Below, piece after piece: positions 38,801 to 50,600 of a DNA stretch of 64,000 nucleotides (position 1 is the first letter of the stretch; each line of letters opens with the position of its first letter). This stretch comes from Mycteria americana (lineage: Eukaryota; Chordata; Aves; Ciconiiformes; Ciconiidae). A program made the position numbers and the translations under genes. Under the pieces are notes generated by a model. That model saw only the letters and a program-made list of their open reading frames with translations, was not told the origin of the DNA and did no database searches. Location of the stretch: NCBI RefSeq assembly GCF_035582795.1, contig NC_134370.1:53679501-53743500 (forward strand). The letters run 5' to 3'.

Positions 38801-38919
38801 CTGTCAACGTGCGAACGAGAGACAACAAAGTTCATGGAGAGATTTCAGTATCTTCTGCTGTTGAGAAACTCAAGAAATTTAAGAGTTCACATATTCCAAA
38901 TGCAGAAGAATTATTCTGA
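23308..38919 (+). CDS. TARS3: Threonyl-tRNA synthetase 3 (TARSL2)
   Basis: Charges tRNA-Thr with threonine (cytosolic class II synthetase). Nineteen exons, all phase-consistent, 2409 nt, 802 residues, equal to the human protein: 23308-23589, 24270-24362, 25142-25332, 25894-26017, 27171-27292, 28108-28225, 28849-28913, 29614-29692, 30915-31061, 32532-32630, 32965-33131, 33678-33840, 34773-34910, 35362-35439, 35539-35639, 36807-36911, 37729-37801, 38532-38646, 38771-38919. An N-terminal leucine/glutamate-rich coiled-coil extension (residues 1-94) distinguishes TARS3 from TARS1. A TGS domain lies at about 159-223. The editing (SAD) domain carries HSSAH from about 234. The catalytic core holds the zinc ligands Cys492 (NCPGHC), His543 (DDAHIFC) and His669 (IIHRA), with the same spacing as the bacterial enzyme. 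The anticodon-binding domain is about 692-802. Exon 11 ends at TG|GTTTGT, splitting Cys496. The gene looks intact. Confidence 0.97.
23719..23765. repeat. (GGGAA)n microsatellite in TARS3 intron 1
   Basis: Short pentanucleotide GGGAA run immediately downstream of the first coding exon, inside the CpG island. Confidence 0.85.
33841..33962. repeat. A/C-rich low-complexity tract
   Basis: Begins directly at the donor of TARS3 exon 12 (CAG|GTAAAAAA) and runs about 120 bases with runs of A and C and very little G or T. Reading through gives only Lys/Thr/Pro/Asn-type codons and is not real coding sequence. Confidence 0.8.
34659..34680. repeat. (ATTT)n microsatellite in TARS3 intron 12
   Basis: Short ATTT tetranucleotide run about 90 bases upstream of exon 13. 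Confidence 0.85.
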
Positions 38920-39193
38920 TGTTGCTGTTAGGAAAAACAATTATTAGCTGTCCATGTCAAATGGTGTTTCTTTCCTCCTGTACAGCAGTAATGCTCATCT
39001 GAGAGAATTTTCAGTTAATGGATACACAAAATAAGCAAATGTAGCAATGTTGGTGCTCCAGGAATAGCATGAGAGGACAGATGCAACTGCCAACTCCTTT
39101 GACAATCCCATGGGATTCCAATCTGCGCAAGTTGCAGAATGCTTATTTTAAAAGCCCTACACCTCTGCTAAAATATGTTGAGTTTGCTGTGGA

Positions 39194-39199
39194 AATAAA
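39194..39199 (+). promoter_or_regulatory. Possible TARS3 polyadenylation signal
   Basis: AATAAA 275 bases after the TARS3 stop codon. It is the first canonical hexamer in the 3' flank, but the downstream sequence is not strongly GT-rich, so use is uncertain. Confidence 0.45.
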
Positions 39200-40640
39200 T
39201 CGGGGCTGCACAAAGTCAAGGAACAGGAGGCTGGGAGGTTTACTGGCTGCTGCTGCGATTGCTGAGCTACCTCAGTCACGTAGCAGTTGCATAACTGATG
39301 TGACCTGGAATCCAAAGCTTGGCAGTTGGTAGGTGCATCAGGAGCATTTCGGTTTAGTATTTTCCTAACTCTAGATTATATAATTATTGGGGGGGAGGGG
39401 GGCAATGGCTTGATTCTTTCTGAGTTTATGTTCACAGGCTACAAATACATTGGTGTCTTTGTTGGAAATCTCAGTGAAACAAGGCACTGATTGAGTTGGT
39501 GTGATAATTGGTTGCTGTAAAGATGATTGCCAAGAATGAAGTTGAATTACTCACCAGATCTGTGTGTGGAAAGTGTTTTATTTTTTCCTGTGTTTGTTGA
39601 TTTGGCTTTTTTCTAAAACAGGCAAACCTTTGAAAAAAGTTTCTGTGTGTAACTTAGTGCTGTATTTGCTTGGGATACTGAGAACACTGAAAAGGTGCAG
39701 ATGACAATTTTCATTTTAAAACACAGCATGTTGGAATTTAAATTGGCCATATTCATCTGACTCGTTTATGCTTATAAATGGTTTTAAAGTTACTGTTGCG
39801 GGCACTTGAATCAGATTTTTATGACATGAATTTTTACCACGATTTTTCTTTTCACTTTTATATGCTGTTTTTTAGTTGCAAGGCTTAGGTAGTGTTTGAT
39901 GTTACTCAATTGTCTAAGCTATACAACTGTCTAAAGCTATACAATTTATATTGTGATTTAAATATCACTGAAATGAAGCAGAAAATATTATTTAGTGCAT
40001 AAATGTTATACAAAGCTAGTGTTTTCCTTCTGCCTGACACTTGCAGACTTGTGTTCAACAGGCCTGTTTTTGGTTTTGTATTGCTTTGGTTTTGTGTGTA
40101 CATTTTTACCAACTGATTATCCTCCACTTTTAAAAGAAAAAAACAAGAAAAAAACTGAAGGAACAAGTGCTGGGAAAGCTTTCTATTCCACTTTACAGAA
40201 TTAACATGGGGTGCGGAGGGTGATTCTTATGTATATTTATTATTAGTAATATTTTACGTATAAAAATATCATCTCTTTATGGACTACAGTCTACCTGATA
40301 CATATGTGATGCATTCCGACTGCAGAATTAAAACTTTGGGGTTTTTTTTACAGTGAATTTCTAGGTTTTGCAAATACAAGACTAACTTTTTTAGCATACA
40401 TGTATCTATGCTGCCCCCATTTGAGTTTTCAGATAACCTGCAGCAATGAGAGAGGTCATTGAAGGACATAAATGAACAAAAATAATATAAATTAAAATTG
40501 TCTACAGGGAGAGGTATGTAGAGAGGAGGACAGGCAGGCACAGGGCAGAGGGAAGAAAGCAGTAAGGCAGCCTGAGGAACTGAGCAACACCGTGATGAAT
40601 GACGTTTCAAAAGACGTAGTAAGGTACTAAACCAGCAGCT
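39200..40640. other. TARS3-TM2D3 intergenic region
   Basis: About 1.4 kb without a gene, with a G-run near 39390-39402. Part may be extended TARS3 3' UTR. Frames on either strand look accidental. Confidence 0.4.
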
Positions 40641-41480
40641 GCCTGTTGTTTCCTTAGTGCCCGCGCAGGATTGCTGGGGAGCGCGAAGCGCGAAATGCGG
40701 TAACAGGCTGACTGAACTCCCTCTTTTCCCACGGTAGCGGCAGTCGACCCGCGGCCGGGAGCCCCTCCCGTCCTGAGGTCCGTCCTTCCCGTCCTGAGGT
40801 CGGTCCCGCCTTCGGGCTGCGGAGGGGCCGGGCCCCGCGCGGGGCTGCGGCTCAGCGGCGGCGCCGCCTCCCTCGTCAGGAGCGGCGGAGCCGGCAGGCG
40901 GCGGCAGGGAAAATGGCGGCGCTGCGCGCCCTGCGGAGGCTCTGCAGCCTCGCGCTCTTCCTGTCCCAGCTCTACGTCCTCTCCGGCCGAGGTGAGCGCG
41001 GCCGCCGCCGCTTTGCCCCGGCTCCCCGAGGCCGAGACAGGGCGGGTGGGGTGGGAGAAGGGGGGCAGGGGAGGGGAGGGGATGGAGCCGCCGCCTGCCC
41101 GCGGGCCCGTGGACGGCTCGGGCGGGCCGGGCGCTCCGAGCCCCTGGCTCGGCGGGGGGCGCCCGGCGGCGCCGCAGCGCCTCGCCTGCGGGTGGGGGCT
41201 GTTCTCCCGAGTGTCTCCAGCCGATCCCCGGGGCGGGGGCTGAACGCGCCCCTGGCGGGTCGGGCTTCTGAGCGGCCGAGCTGGGGGGGTGACGGTGACC
41301 TCGGCTTGTTGAAGATGTGGTGGCACTTCCCTGTGACTGGGCGGGGCGGGGGAACCAGGTGCTTCGGGCATTGCTGGCTTTCATTGTGCGCTGCAGGGCT
41401 GGTACTTCCTGCTGAGATGCTCGGTGTTAGGACGAAAGACAGGCTAGGCCCCGCTCACCCACTGGTCTGCTGCGCTAGGC
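40640..41480. promoter_or_regulatory. CpG island over the TM2D3 promoter
   Basis: High GC and CpG across the first exon of TM2D3. Just upstream (about 40768-40806) a CCCGTCCTGAGGTC motif occurs twice in near-tandem. Intron 1 begins with several G-runs (41045-41085) capable of quadruplex formation. The long opposite-strand frame through this island is a composition artefact. Confidence 0.85.
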
Positions 41481-44400
41481 TTCCACAGCGTCTTCCGTGC
41501 TTACTCCTCGTCCTGCATTGCGCGTGATCCAAAATGTAACTGGCGAGGTACTGGGGCTTCTCGGCACCGTCTGGGTCGGTGGATGTGACAAACCTATGTT
41601 TATGCTTCCACCTGGGCACAGCCCACTCGTGCTGTGCGTGTGCTGCCTTACGGGCTCAGGCACAGATCTGCGCGCCGCGGAGCTCCGCGCAGCCCCGAGT
41701 CCTTGGAATCGTGGGATTCGCCCAGAGACAAACATGAAGTGCATGCACGAGTACAGCCATGGCTGCCAGCCAGTTCTTCTATTCTAGCTTTCTATCAAAG
41801 AAGTAGCTGCATCGCTTGACTAAATGGTTTTGTTCAGTAGCAAGTACAGTGTAAAATCTGTTTTCTGAGCAGTGTTTTTTAATTCTCAAGAATCAAAAAA
41901 TAAGACTGAATTGAAATGAACGTGGTTTCTTGTCTAAAAGGAATGGTTCAATTTTAATGCTCATTTTAATGTTCAGTGTAAGCATCCTATTATTTATAGA
42001 ATAGGAAAACAGATTTTTGTAATTTTCTTAATTCTCATTACACTTTCCACTTGTAATTTCATATCAGTGTGCTGAAATCAAACTGTGTCTGAAGACTAAT
42101 TTTATTCTAGAAATACCACTTTCTCCCTGTCTTTTTTCTTGTAGTAGGATCTTTGATGACCACAAAGCATTCACAACCACAGTCTACATTTGCAAAAAGT
42201 CTAACTTCAACAAGTACAAATACTCCCTATTTTAAAGCAGCAGGTACAATATTATGTTGTTTCTTTTGTTTTTCTCCTGTGGGCCTTTTTCTTTGGTGTC
42301 TTGAGTTTAATAGTAGAGTTCTTGAATTATGTCTTTAGAAACCTGTACATGCTTTCACAGTGGTAAAAGACATTATAGGATAACACATCATGAGTTACTC
42401 TTCAATGACCTTAACAACTACTTTGGATTATATAAATTAGAGAATTGGTTCATGTAAGATCTTATAGCTAGAAAATGACTAGTTAAACTGCCATTGTGGT
42501 TCATGTGTTTTACACCCTGTCAGGACGGAGGAAGTTCTTGAAAGACTCCAGCATTCTGCAAGAACTTGTTACTGTTCCCTCTCCAACACAAATACAAGGT
42601 TTTTAGCTAAGGGATGCATCAGGATTGGCTGAAACGCTGTTCTCGCTAGTAATTTAAGAGGTGGTTCTGAACACATGCAAACAGCAAATGGCTGAGCTAG
42701 CTGTAAACGATTAGACCTGAGCTAAAAGTAGGTTACATGTGTCAACCTGCTTCCATACCTAAACTGATTACTTCCGCTGAGAAATACTGGCTGAGGTGGC
42801 ACTAATCCGTGCTAAGCTCTGTTCTGGTGCTGTACTGAATTGTGGTGCTGTGCTGTCCTGTACAGAACTTCTGTGAGACCCTTGCAGGGTACCCTGCTGT
42901 GTTGTGTGGCTTGCTTGACTAACGCAGTGGTTCCCACAACACAAACTTGCAATGCTGTTCACTGTAATAAGGAAAGCCCTTTATACAGTGTCAATGCGTG
43001 TGTGCGTATATATATGTATAAAAGAAAACATGTATATATATACTTTAGTCTATATAGCTTTTTTTAATTCATTTTCTTAATTTTATTCACGTGTTTCGCC
43101 TTTCAGAAAGTACAGAAATTCCACCTTATGTGACTAAATGTCCTAGCAACGGGCTTTGCAGTAGATTGCCACCAGACTGTATGACATGTAACACAAACTA
43201 TTCCTGTATATATGGGAAGCCGGCCACTTTTGATTGCAAAGTCAAGCCACATGTTCATTGTGTTGTAAGTAAGCTGTTACTTTTAAACCCAAATTTAAGT
43301 ACTTTTAATTAAACTGTGGCATCTTGTCATAAAATACAAAAAATTGATTTCCAGGTTCTTACATAGGCAGGTTTGCAGATCTGTGATACAGTAAGTCATT
43401 CAATGGTAGACTGTTGCTGAAGAGGCAGACCTACCCTTCTCTGTTTGCCTTTCTTGCATTGGATCTTTTTGTTATGCAGCCATGCAGTTGAGTTAAATCA
43501 ATTTGTTGACCAATCGAAATTGAAACGATTTGAGAGTGGGGAGGCTAAATATTTGTCAGAGCCACAAACTGATCTTACAGGTGAGACTGAATGAATCTTC
43601 CTTTTGGCAGTAGCCTTAGACTGGAGGAAACAGTAATGGTAAACTGCACTTTACTAACTCTGTCAGTTTTCTAATGTTGATTTTTCTATTTTACTTGACT
43701 ACATAGAGGCACAGAGGTAGCGAAGAGAGTGATTGTTATTTTGCCCAAAATGTCTATCCGTGAAATGTAATTTGATACTGCACACTGTGAATCTTTTTTT
43801 TTTTATTACTAGTGAAGTGATAATGCTGTCCTTTTACAGGATCAGAATAACTACGAGCAGGAGAACTTTACAATTAACATGACATGCCAGTTTTGCTGGC
43901 AGCTTGCAACAACTGATTATGTATGTACCAATTCTACAAACTGCATGACGGTTTCTTGTCCACGACAACGATATAATGCCACTTGTACAGTACGGGATCA
44001 TATTCATTGTCTAGGTAAGGTGAGCTAAAACAGATTCTGTAAAGAAGGTTTTTTTCTAAAGAATTTCTTAACATTTTTTGTAGTGGGTCAATCCAATGAT
44101 TGTTTATGTCCATTGCAGTAACAGCCTGCACCTTGATTAATCTACTGAATTTTTTTATAGTTACATTTTAATTTTGAAGCATAATAGTGACATCTAACTG
44201 TAAACATTGGCTTTTAATACTGTTGTATACCTTCACGTGAGAGAAAATAGTTCTGTTTTATTTTTGTCAACTTCTACGAATTAAACTAATTTGGACACCA
44301 CTAGTAGAATCAATATCAAGTGTCTCAGTGGGATAATTAAAAAAATTGACACTGGTTTCACCCGACTAGTTTAATTTTCCCCCTATTTGTTCAGTGACCT

Positions 44401-46089
44401 TGCATGTTGTCTGATGTGGGACAAAGATGGATGGAACAGAGGACTGTGGAGTACATATGAGCTTTTGTGCGGATAGTGTTTGTTTCAGTTAGTGTCAACC
44501 CTTTTAGACTCTTGTTAGAGAAATGCAGTATCTTCTTGCTTGTCATTTTTTTACTCGTTACGTGGTCTTTGTTTGCTACATTAAGGTTTGAATGTTTTCT
44601 AATGTTTAGGTAATCGTGTCTTTCCTAAGATGCTCTATTGCAACTGGACTGGAGGTTATAAGTGGTCTACTGCCTTGGCACTAAGGTACACGAGAAATAT
44701 TGGATAATGTCAGGCTAAAATAGATAGTATTATTAGAAATAGGTTGATTGTCTATAAAATCTTCAGTTTGTGTGTTTTTCTGCTTGGTATTTTTACTGGT
44801 GTACTGAGTAACCAATATGTCATATAGTCTAGCTTAGAATTTGGATGCATAGGATGCCCAAAGACTTCATATGCAACGATACTAGCTGTCTTCAGTAAAC
44901 AGAGCTTGAGAGAAAACATTTACCCTATTTTTGCATTGAATGTACTTTCTTCAGAGTAAATGCCAATGATTCTTAGGCTTCACAAAGTGATGCATTTTCT
45001 GAGTAGAGAGGACATGCTTGCTTTTATTCTGTATGGTGTCAAATGAGGTACAAATGCTCAGAAAATCTGCAGACTTATGTTTTCTTCTCCCAGTTTTTAA
45101 TATGTTTTAATTAGGGCTGAAGATTCTCCAAATTACTTGGCATCTGAAATGACTGCAGCTGTTTCTGAATTTGATAGGTGTCACTGACTGGCTGTAGTTG
45201 GTATACATTTATTACGGCTTCCTTCCCAAATGTAACAGCTAGAAATGCCTTAAGACAAAGTTTCTTGTGTTTTAAATTGTTAGGGAAGAGACCAGTGTAG
45301 CAGTATTGAAAGAAACTATTTAGGTTATTTTTGGAATATTAAGCCATTAGAGCAGCACAGTAGTGATTTGAAAGTAACCAAAGTTCTTTTGGTGGCAAGA
45401 CCTCTTCCATTTAAATTTTAATATTTCAAAAGTGGTTAATGTGATAAATGAGGTAGTAAGACTCTCTATTCCTGGAGCCAAAGATACAATAAGACTCTGA
45501 TTAAGGCGGTGATCGAACACACTCTCTGCCACCAGCTGGAGAAACTTACTGCATGGGGCTGAATACAGCCTTTGGGTCTGGTTCATTAGCTTGTTTGTTG
45601 GGGTTTTTTTAGCTTCTGCTAGCTTAGAAAAGTCAAAATACATTTATAAATTTGAGAGTTTGGGGTTTTATTGCTTGTTGTGAATGAAAAACTGTCAAGT
45701 CTCTGGATAATATTAATTAGCTAAGAAACAGTGATATTTCATCAAAAGCTTTCTCATTTAATAACCCAGTCAGCTCTTTTTGTACAAAAAAATGTATAGT
45801 TTCTTGAGTGATGTAGAGCAAAACTATTATCAACTTGTAGGTATGTCAGAAAGAAGTGTGTATGGATACCCAAACTGACTTCATCTGAAATAATAATCAT
45901 GAGTCATGTTTCTTTTCTTACAGCATCACGCTTGGTGGATTTGGTGCTGATCGTTTCTATTTGGGCCAGTGGCGGGAAGGTCTGGGAAAACTCTTCAGCT
46001 TTGGTGGACTTGGAATATGGACACTAATTGACGTGCTGCTAATAGGTGTTGGCTATGTGGGACCTGCAGATGGTTCCCTTTATATTTAA
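40913..46089 (+). CDS. TM2D3: TM2 domain-containing protein 3
   Basis: Vertebrate relative of Drosophila almondex, linked to Notch signalling; a membrane protein of the secretory pathway. Six phase-consistent exons, 753 nt, 250 residues (human about 247): 40913-40991, 42145-42243, 43107-43264, 43840-44014, 44610-44685, 45924-46089. An N-terminal signal peptide (about residues 1-26, LALFLSQLYVLSG) is followed by a Ser/Thr-rich stretch. Next comes a Cys-rich luminal region in exons 3-4 (CPSNGLC, CMTCNTNYSC, CQFCW) with N-glycosylation sequons. The C-terminal TM2 domain has two membrane helices around the family DRF motif at 205-207. Exon 2 has a tandem TAGTAG acceptor that could add or drop one Val. 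The upstream neighbour TARS3 has the same orientation. Confidence 0.97.
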
Positions 46090-46255
46090 ATGTGGGTGCA
46101 ACGTGTTTCAGAGAGGAGTAATTGCTTGGAAAGGTCTCTAAGTAAAAGAATGTAGAGATTGGAGCCTTTAAGTAGAATGAAGAACAACTGTTCTTTATAT
46201 GTGCATACATTTTACTGTACAGTATCTGTACTTAGTTTGCCTTTAACTAAGGTAA

Positions 46256-46261
46256 AATAAA
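46256..46261 (+). promoter_or_regulatory. TM2D3 polyadenylation signal
   Basis: AATAAA 167 bases after the stop codon, the first canonical hexamer downstream, consistent with a short 3' UTR. Confidence 0.75.
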
Positions 46262-47090
46262 AGAGTGGATCACTGAGTAAGTTGAAATTCATTTTCTTTC
46301 TTCTATGGACGTGCTATTTTTCTATGAAAAAAGTTGAACAGCTAACCAAATTCTGCACTGTGCTTGGACATGGATGATCTGTCAAGCACCAAGAGAGATG
46401 CAAACTAACTTGAATATTGAGTTGTTTACTTCATATTTGTATGCTTGAATTTAACTTTAAAGCTAACTTCCCTACGTATGTCAGTAATATATTCTTTTTT
46501 TCGTATTTGTGGGAGGATAATTTATTTGCCTGAATTACTCTAGCAGTATGTAGACCACCATGTTTTATGATGTTAATCACATTCATCTCTGGTTTGGGAT
46601 ATAGCAAGAGCCAACATTTGCTTAGTGACTTCTAGACTTAAAATTGTGGGGTTTTTAGAATTAGATTGCAGTGACTCTAAAAGCTAAATATGAAATAATT
46701 GAAATAGAATTTAGGATTGTTCCAGAATGTCTGTTTTGGTTGGTTTGACCTGCATATCAGTGAAAGGTACAACTCCTATCCTTGTGCTGGCAAGCTTGCC
46801 ATGTTCATGTAAAAAAAGGGTTGGCAAAATAATCAATGCGTTTATCCACTTCCGACTTCGTAACAAGATGATGTAGCAAACTGTAGTGCCATTACGGAAG
46901 AATAACTTAGTTTAGTTCACTTAAATACTCGAAGGTGGCTGCCTACCTCTCGGCCAGGCGACCTCTGGCCGTGCCCTCCCCCTTGCGCTGGACTTGAACT
47001 GTCGCTTGTGTAGTACTAAGGTGCAGTAAATCTGAAAATCGCATCACTTGAATAAACTTGAAGCTTTATGGAATTAAATATTAATAGCGT
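46262..47090. other. TM2D3-ADAL intergenic region
   Basis: About 0.8 kb between the TM2D3 polyadenylation signal and the ADAL CpG island. No gene or repeat recognised. Confidence 0.4.
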
Positions 47091-47680
47091 TTTTTATGAC
47101 CTCGCCTTCGCTCCTGCTGCACCTGTATTCCCAGCACGGGGGGTTGGCGGCGGGAGGGAGGGAGCGGGGTGAGCGGCGGGGCAGTGGCACTTACGCCGGC
47201 TGCTCGCCCAGGGGCGGGGAGCTGCCCCCGGCTGGGAGCACGAAGAAGCAGGGCCGCCTGCTGCCGGGGCGGGAACGGAGCCCTCGGGGGCGGCACGCAG
47301 CCCTCGGGGCCGGGCCGGGGGGGGGGAGGGGGGCGGTGCCGCCGCCGTGACCCCGGCCGCGGCCCGCCCTCCGCCGGCACAGGCGCCGTCATGGCGGCGG
47401 AGCGGGAGCGAGAGCTGCGCTTCTACCGGCAGCTGCCCAAAGTGGTGAGCGGCGGGGGCTCGGCGGGGCCGCCGCGGCGAAGCGGCCGAGGCCCGGCCCG
47501 GCCCTCAGGTGCGGGGCCCCGGCTGCAGCGGGCGGCCCCGGGCGCTGCTCGCGGGTGCGGGAGGCCGCGGTGGAAGCGGGTCGGGCGGGAGCGGGGGCTG
47601 AGGCGCTGGCGCTGGAGCTGGCGGTGCATCAGCACTGCAGCACTTGCGGGCGGGCGGACAGACAGCCAGCTAGACAGACA
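47090..47680. promoter_or_regulatory. CpG island over the ADAL promoter
   Basis: A GC- and CpG-rich block begins abruptly near 47095, includes a long G-run with interruptions (about 47311-47335, quadruplex-prone) and spans the first ADAL exon. Long frames in several phases and on both strands here are composition artefacts. Confidence 0.85.
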
Positions 47681-50600
47681 GCTGCTGTTGGCTCAGAGTT
47701 CTGTCAAATGCGCACTTTTTCTGAGGTCCTTCATCCTACAGAAAAATGCGGTAGGTGCTTTCCTGTCCAGCTTGTTTGCAGTTCTCGGCGTCTCATCTTC
47801 CAATTACATCAACTGAGCATGATCTTTATTTTCTTTTTTAGTCCTGTTTTCCCCCGAGGCTAGCCCAAGAAGTCTGTCTCAGATAACGCTTTTTTTTCCA
47901 TGTCCCTAGGGGTGTGCCTTACTTCGAGCATATCTGTGGTATCGTTTTGTACGTGTTACTGCGGTTTTATCGGTGTTACTGTTCTGGACTTGCAAAACAG
48001 CAAATGGCACGTACTCCAGCCGACAGCTTATACAGCCGATGGACGGGTGCACAATCAAACCCACATCAAATCACACCGTCCCTGTATTCTCATGCTCCTT
48101 TTCAGTACGATGTTTTTCAGAGTTTATGTTTCATGTCTATCTGAATTCTGTGAGGTATTTCACTGGTAAGACTGTGAAAAATTTAATGTGGAAGTAGTGG
48201 TATGTACCTGGCTTGATTTCCAGAAGTGGTCAGCAGCCATAGCTCCTGGTGTATAGGTGGAGTTGTGCACCTTCACAGTTTAGATAATGTGACCCCTTTT
48301 CCTCTGCTTGTGAACTTAATACTTTAAAATAGGAATCTGAAATATAATATTTCACAAAATTGTAATAATTAAATCTTGAAGGAGTTACAATTTCAATGTG
48401 TCTTCCAATCAAAGGCTTGAAGAAATATTTCCCCAATTTTTCTTTTCCCAGTGAGAAGGGATGCGTTCCAGGGGGGCGAGGGGGTAGGTAACAAAGCAGA
48501 TGCTTTGCAGATACATTTTGAATGAGTTGGGAGGGCACTAGGGACATGTTCCGTATGTCAGGAGCCAAGAGATCATAAGAAGGAGCAAAGGTGAAGCGAG
48601 GAATGGAGCTGAGGATCGTAGGTTCGGACCCCAAAGGCAGGTTGTCAAGAGACAGTCTCGGAAAGCTGTCTCGGACAAAGGAGGGCGATTACTCCAGTTG
48701 CTGTTAATGGGTAGAGGTGGCATCTTGCTGGATTTCTGCTGTGAGTTAAAACTTCAAAGTATGAAAAAAAGAAAGGTGAGTGGATATACAGATGTTGCTA
48801 TTTTCTAACAATGTACACATACGTTTAACTTGCAGTGGATGGGGAAAGAGTTCTTGAATCCTTATTATACTTTTCTCAACACCGAAGCAGCTGTTCGCTT
48901 CCTCCTCACCGTGAATTGCACCACTCCAGCAACGAGCTGGAGAGCCCTTTTTCCTGAGCTGGCTGTGCTCCCGCCGAGATCATTGCTAACAACAGCCCAC
49001 CAAGTGAGAAGGAACAAACAGGACAGTCTCAGTTGAACTGGTGCATGCAAAAGCAGGAGGGAAACAATTATTAGCCAAAACCAGAGATAACTGCTATTTT
49101 GTTCTCAAACTCGGAGTGAAACAATAATGTAGGATACAAGAACAGTAATACAAACAAGGTGTAGAAGCCATCCTTTTCACTGGACACAAATCCATAGGAT
49201 TTTTTTTTCCTCTAGGAACTTCATGCTCATTTGAACGGCTGTATCAGTTCTGCCACTATGAAGAAACTTATGGCCCAGAAGCCATACCTTCAGATCCAGA
49301 ATGGAATGACTGTGATTGACAAAGGAAAGAAAAGAACCTTAGATGAGTGAGTATATACCTCTGTGTGTGTGTGACAAACATTTACCAAGTGTCTGTTAAT
49401 TAAGTTCAAAACAGAGAAATGTATGGCCTTATATGCTGACTGCAGACAATACATTTTCAAGTCTTAGTTACGGTACAATGTGTTAGATTTTTTGCTACTT
49501 GTATCTATAGAATAACTTCTTAGATGTTTGCGGACTAAATGGAAATCTCATGTTGATTAACTCCTTTTTTTAAAGGATTTAAAATTTTCACTTGTAGCGT
49601 ATGCTTTTCAGAGAAAATTGACTCGTATAGTTTCCTTTTTTGGAAACTTTGAAAAGCTTTGTGGCAATAATAATAATAATTTCTGTCGCAAATGCATTGT
49701 TAGCATCTAAAGTCAGAAATAGCCATTCAGATGGTCTTTGTATTTGAAGCTACAGGCTGGTTAACTGAGCACAGTGAGTACATGTTTTCAAAGTGTAGAT
49801 TTTTTTTTTGAATGCTCATTTTACTGTTCAACACTTGTCCAATTAATTTTTTAACTTTTTATTTCAGATGTTTTCAGATGTTTCAGATCATCTATCAGAT
49901 TACCACTAGGACTGAAGATATTTTACTGGTAAATTAATTAAAAGTTTGCTTAAAACAAGCAGGCGATACACACAGTCAAAATTAGTTGGATTAGCAGCAT
50001 TGGGTTCAAGTAACAATATCAATGATGGTCCCTTCAATCGGAGGTCAGAATTATTATTGTAAAACACATTAATTTAGAAACACAGGATTTTATATAACTT
50101 GCATTTAATTTTTGTGAAAGCAATGAGCTTCCACTATGGTGGTCATTATGACCACTCAGATGCTTGGACTGATAATGTCTTAAAAATGTGATGTCTGTTC
50201 ATTGTTACCAAAGCTTTGATTTACCGTAGTCTCCTGTTTCTTCCTTGGTTCATTACGTACCAAAACTACAGAACTAGAATTGCCCTTTGTTCACATCAGA
50301 TTACAAAACTGTCAAGGAGAACTGCTGTGTGACCAAAATAGGGAGCAGAAAGTGGTGTAGTGTCCTGTTCTTTCCTCCTGGAAAGCGGCTTTTAGGCAGC
50401 ATGTGAAACGTACAGAAAGGTACAGTAGCCGTGAAAGGGGTTATGACTGCGCCAGTTGAGAGGTATCCTTGTTCAGACAAGGAAATTCTCATTTGTCCCA
50501 ACGCTCTTTAGTATCACTGAGGGAACTGAAGGTACCCTCTGTGGGGTAGTATTTCCAGAGATGGAGCGTGCTAAAACGCATAGGGCCTGAAAATTTTGCA

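Noticed and set aside
40284-41384. A 366-codon open frame on the - strand
   Set aside because: It runs through the TM2D3 CpG island, has the same low-complexity GC composition and shows no recognised domain.
47169-47816. A 215-codon + strand frame overlapping ADAL exon 1
   Set aside because: It is in a different phase from ADAL and made of CpG-island sequence; ADAL exon 1 is fixed by homology and its donor.
48230-48723. Overlapping - strand frames in ADAL intron 1
   Set aside because: Two frames of 134 and 61 codons overlap in different phases, with no splice sites or family resemblance. A tRNA-like GGTTCGGACCCC run at 48622 lacks the rest of a tRNA fold.
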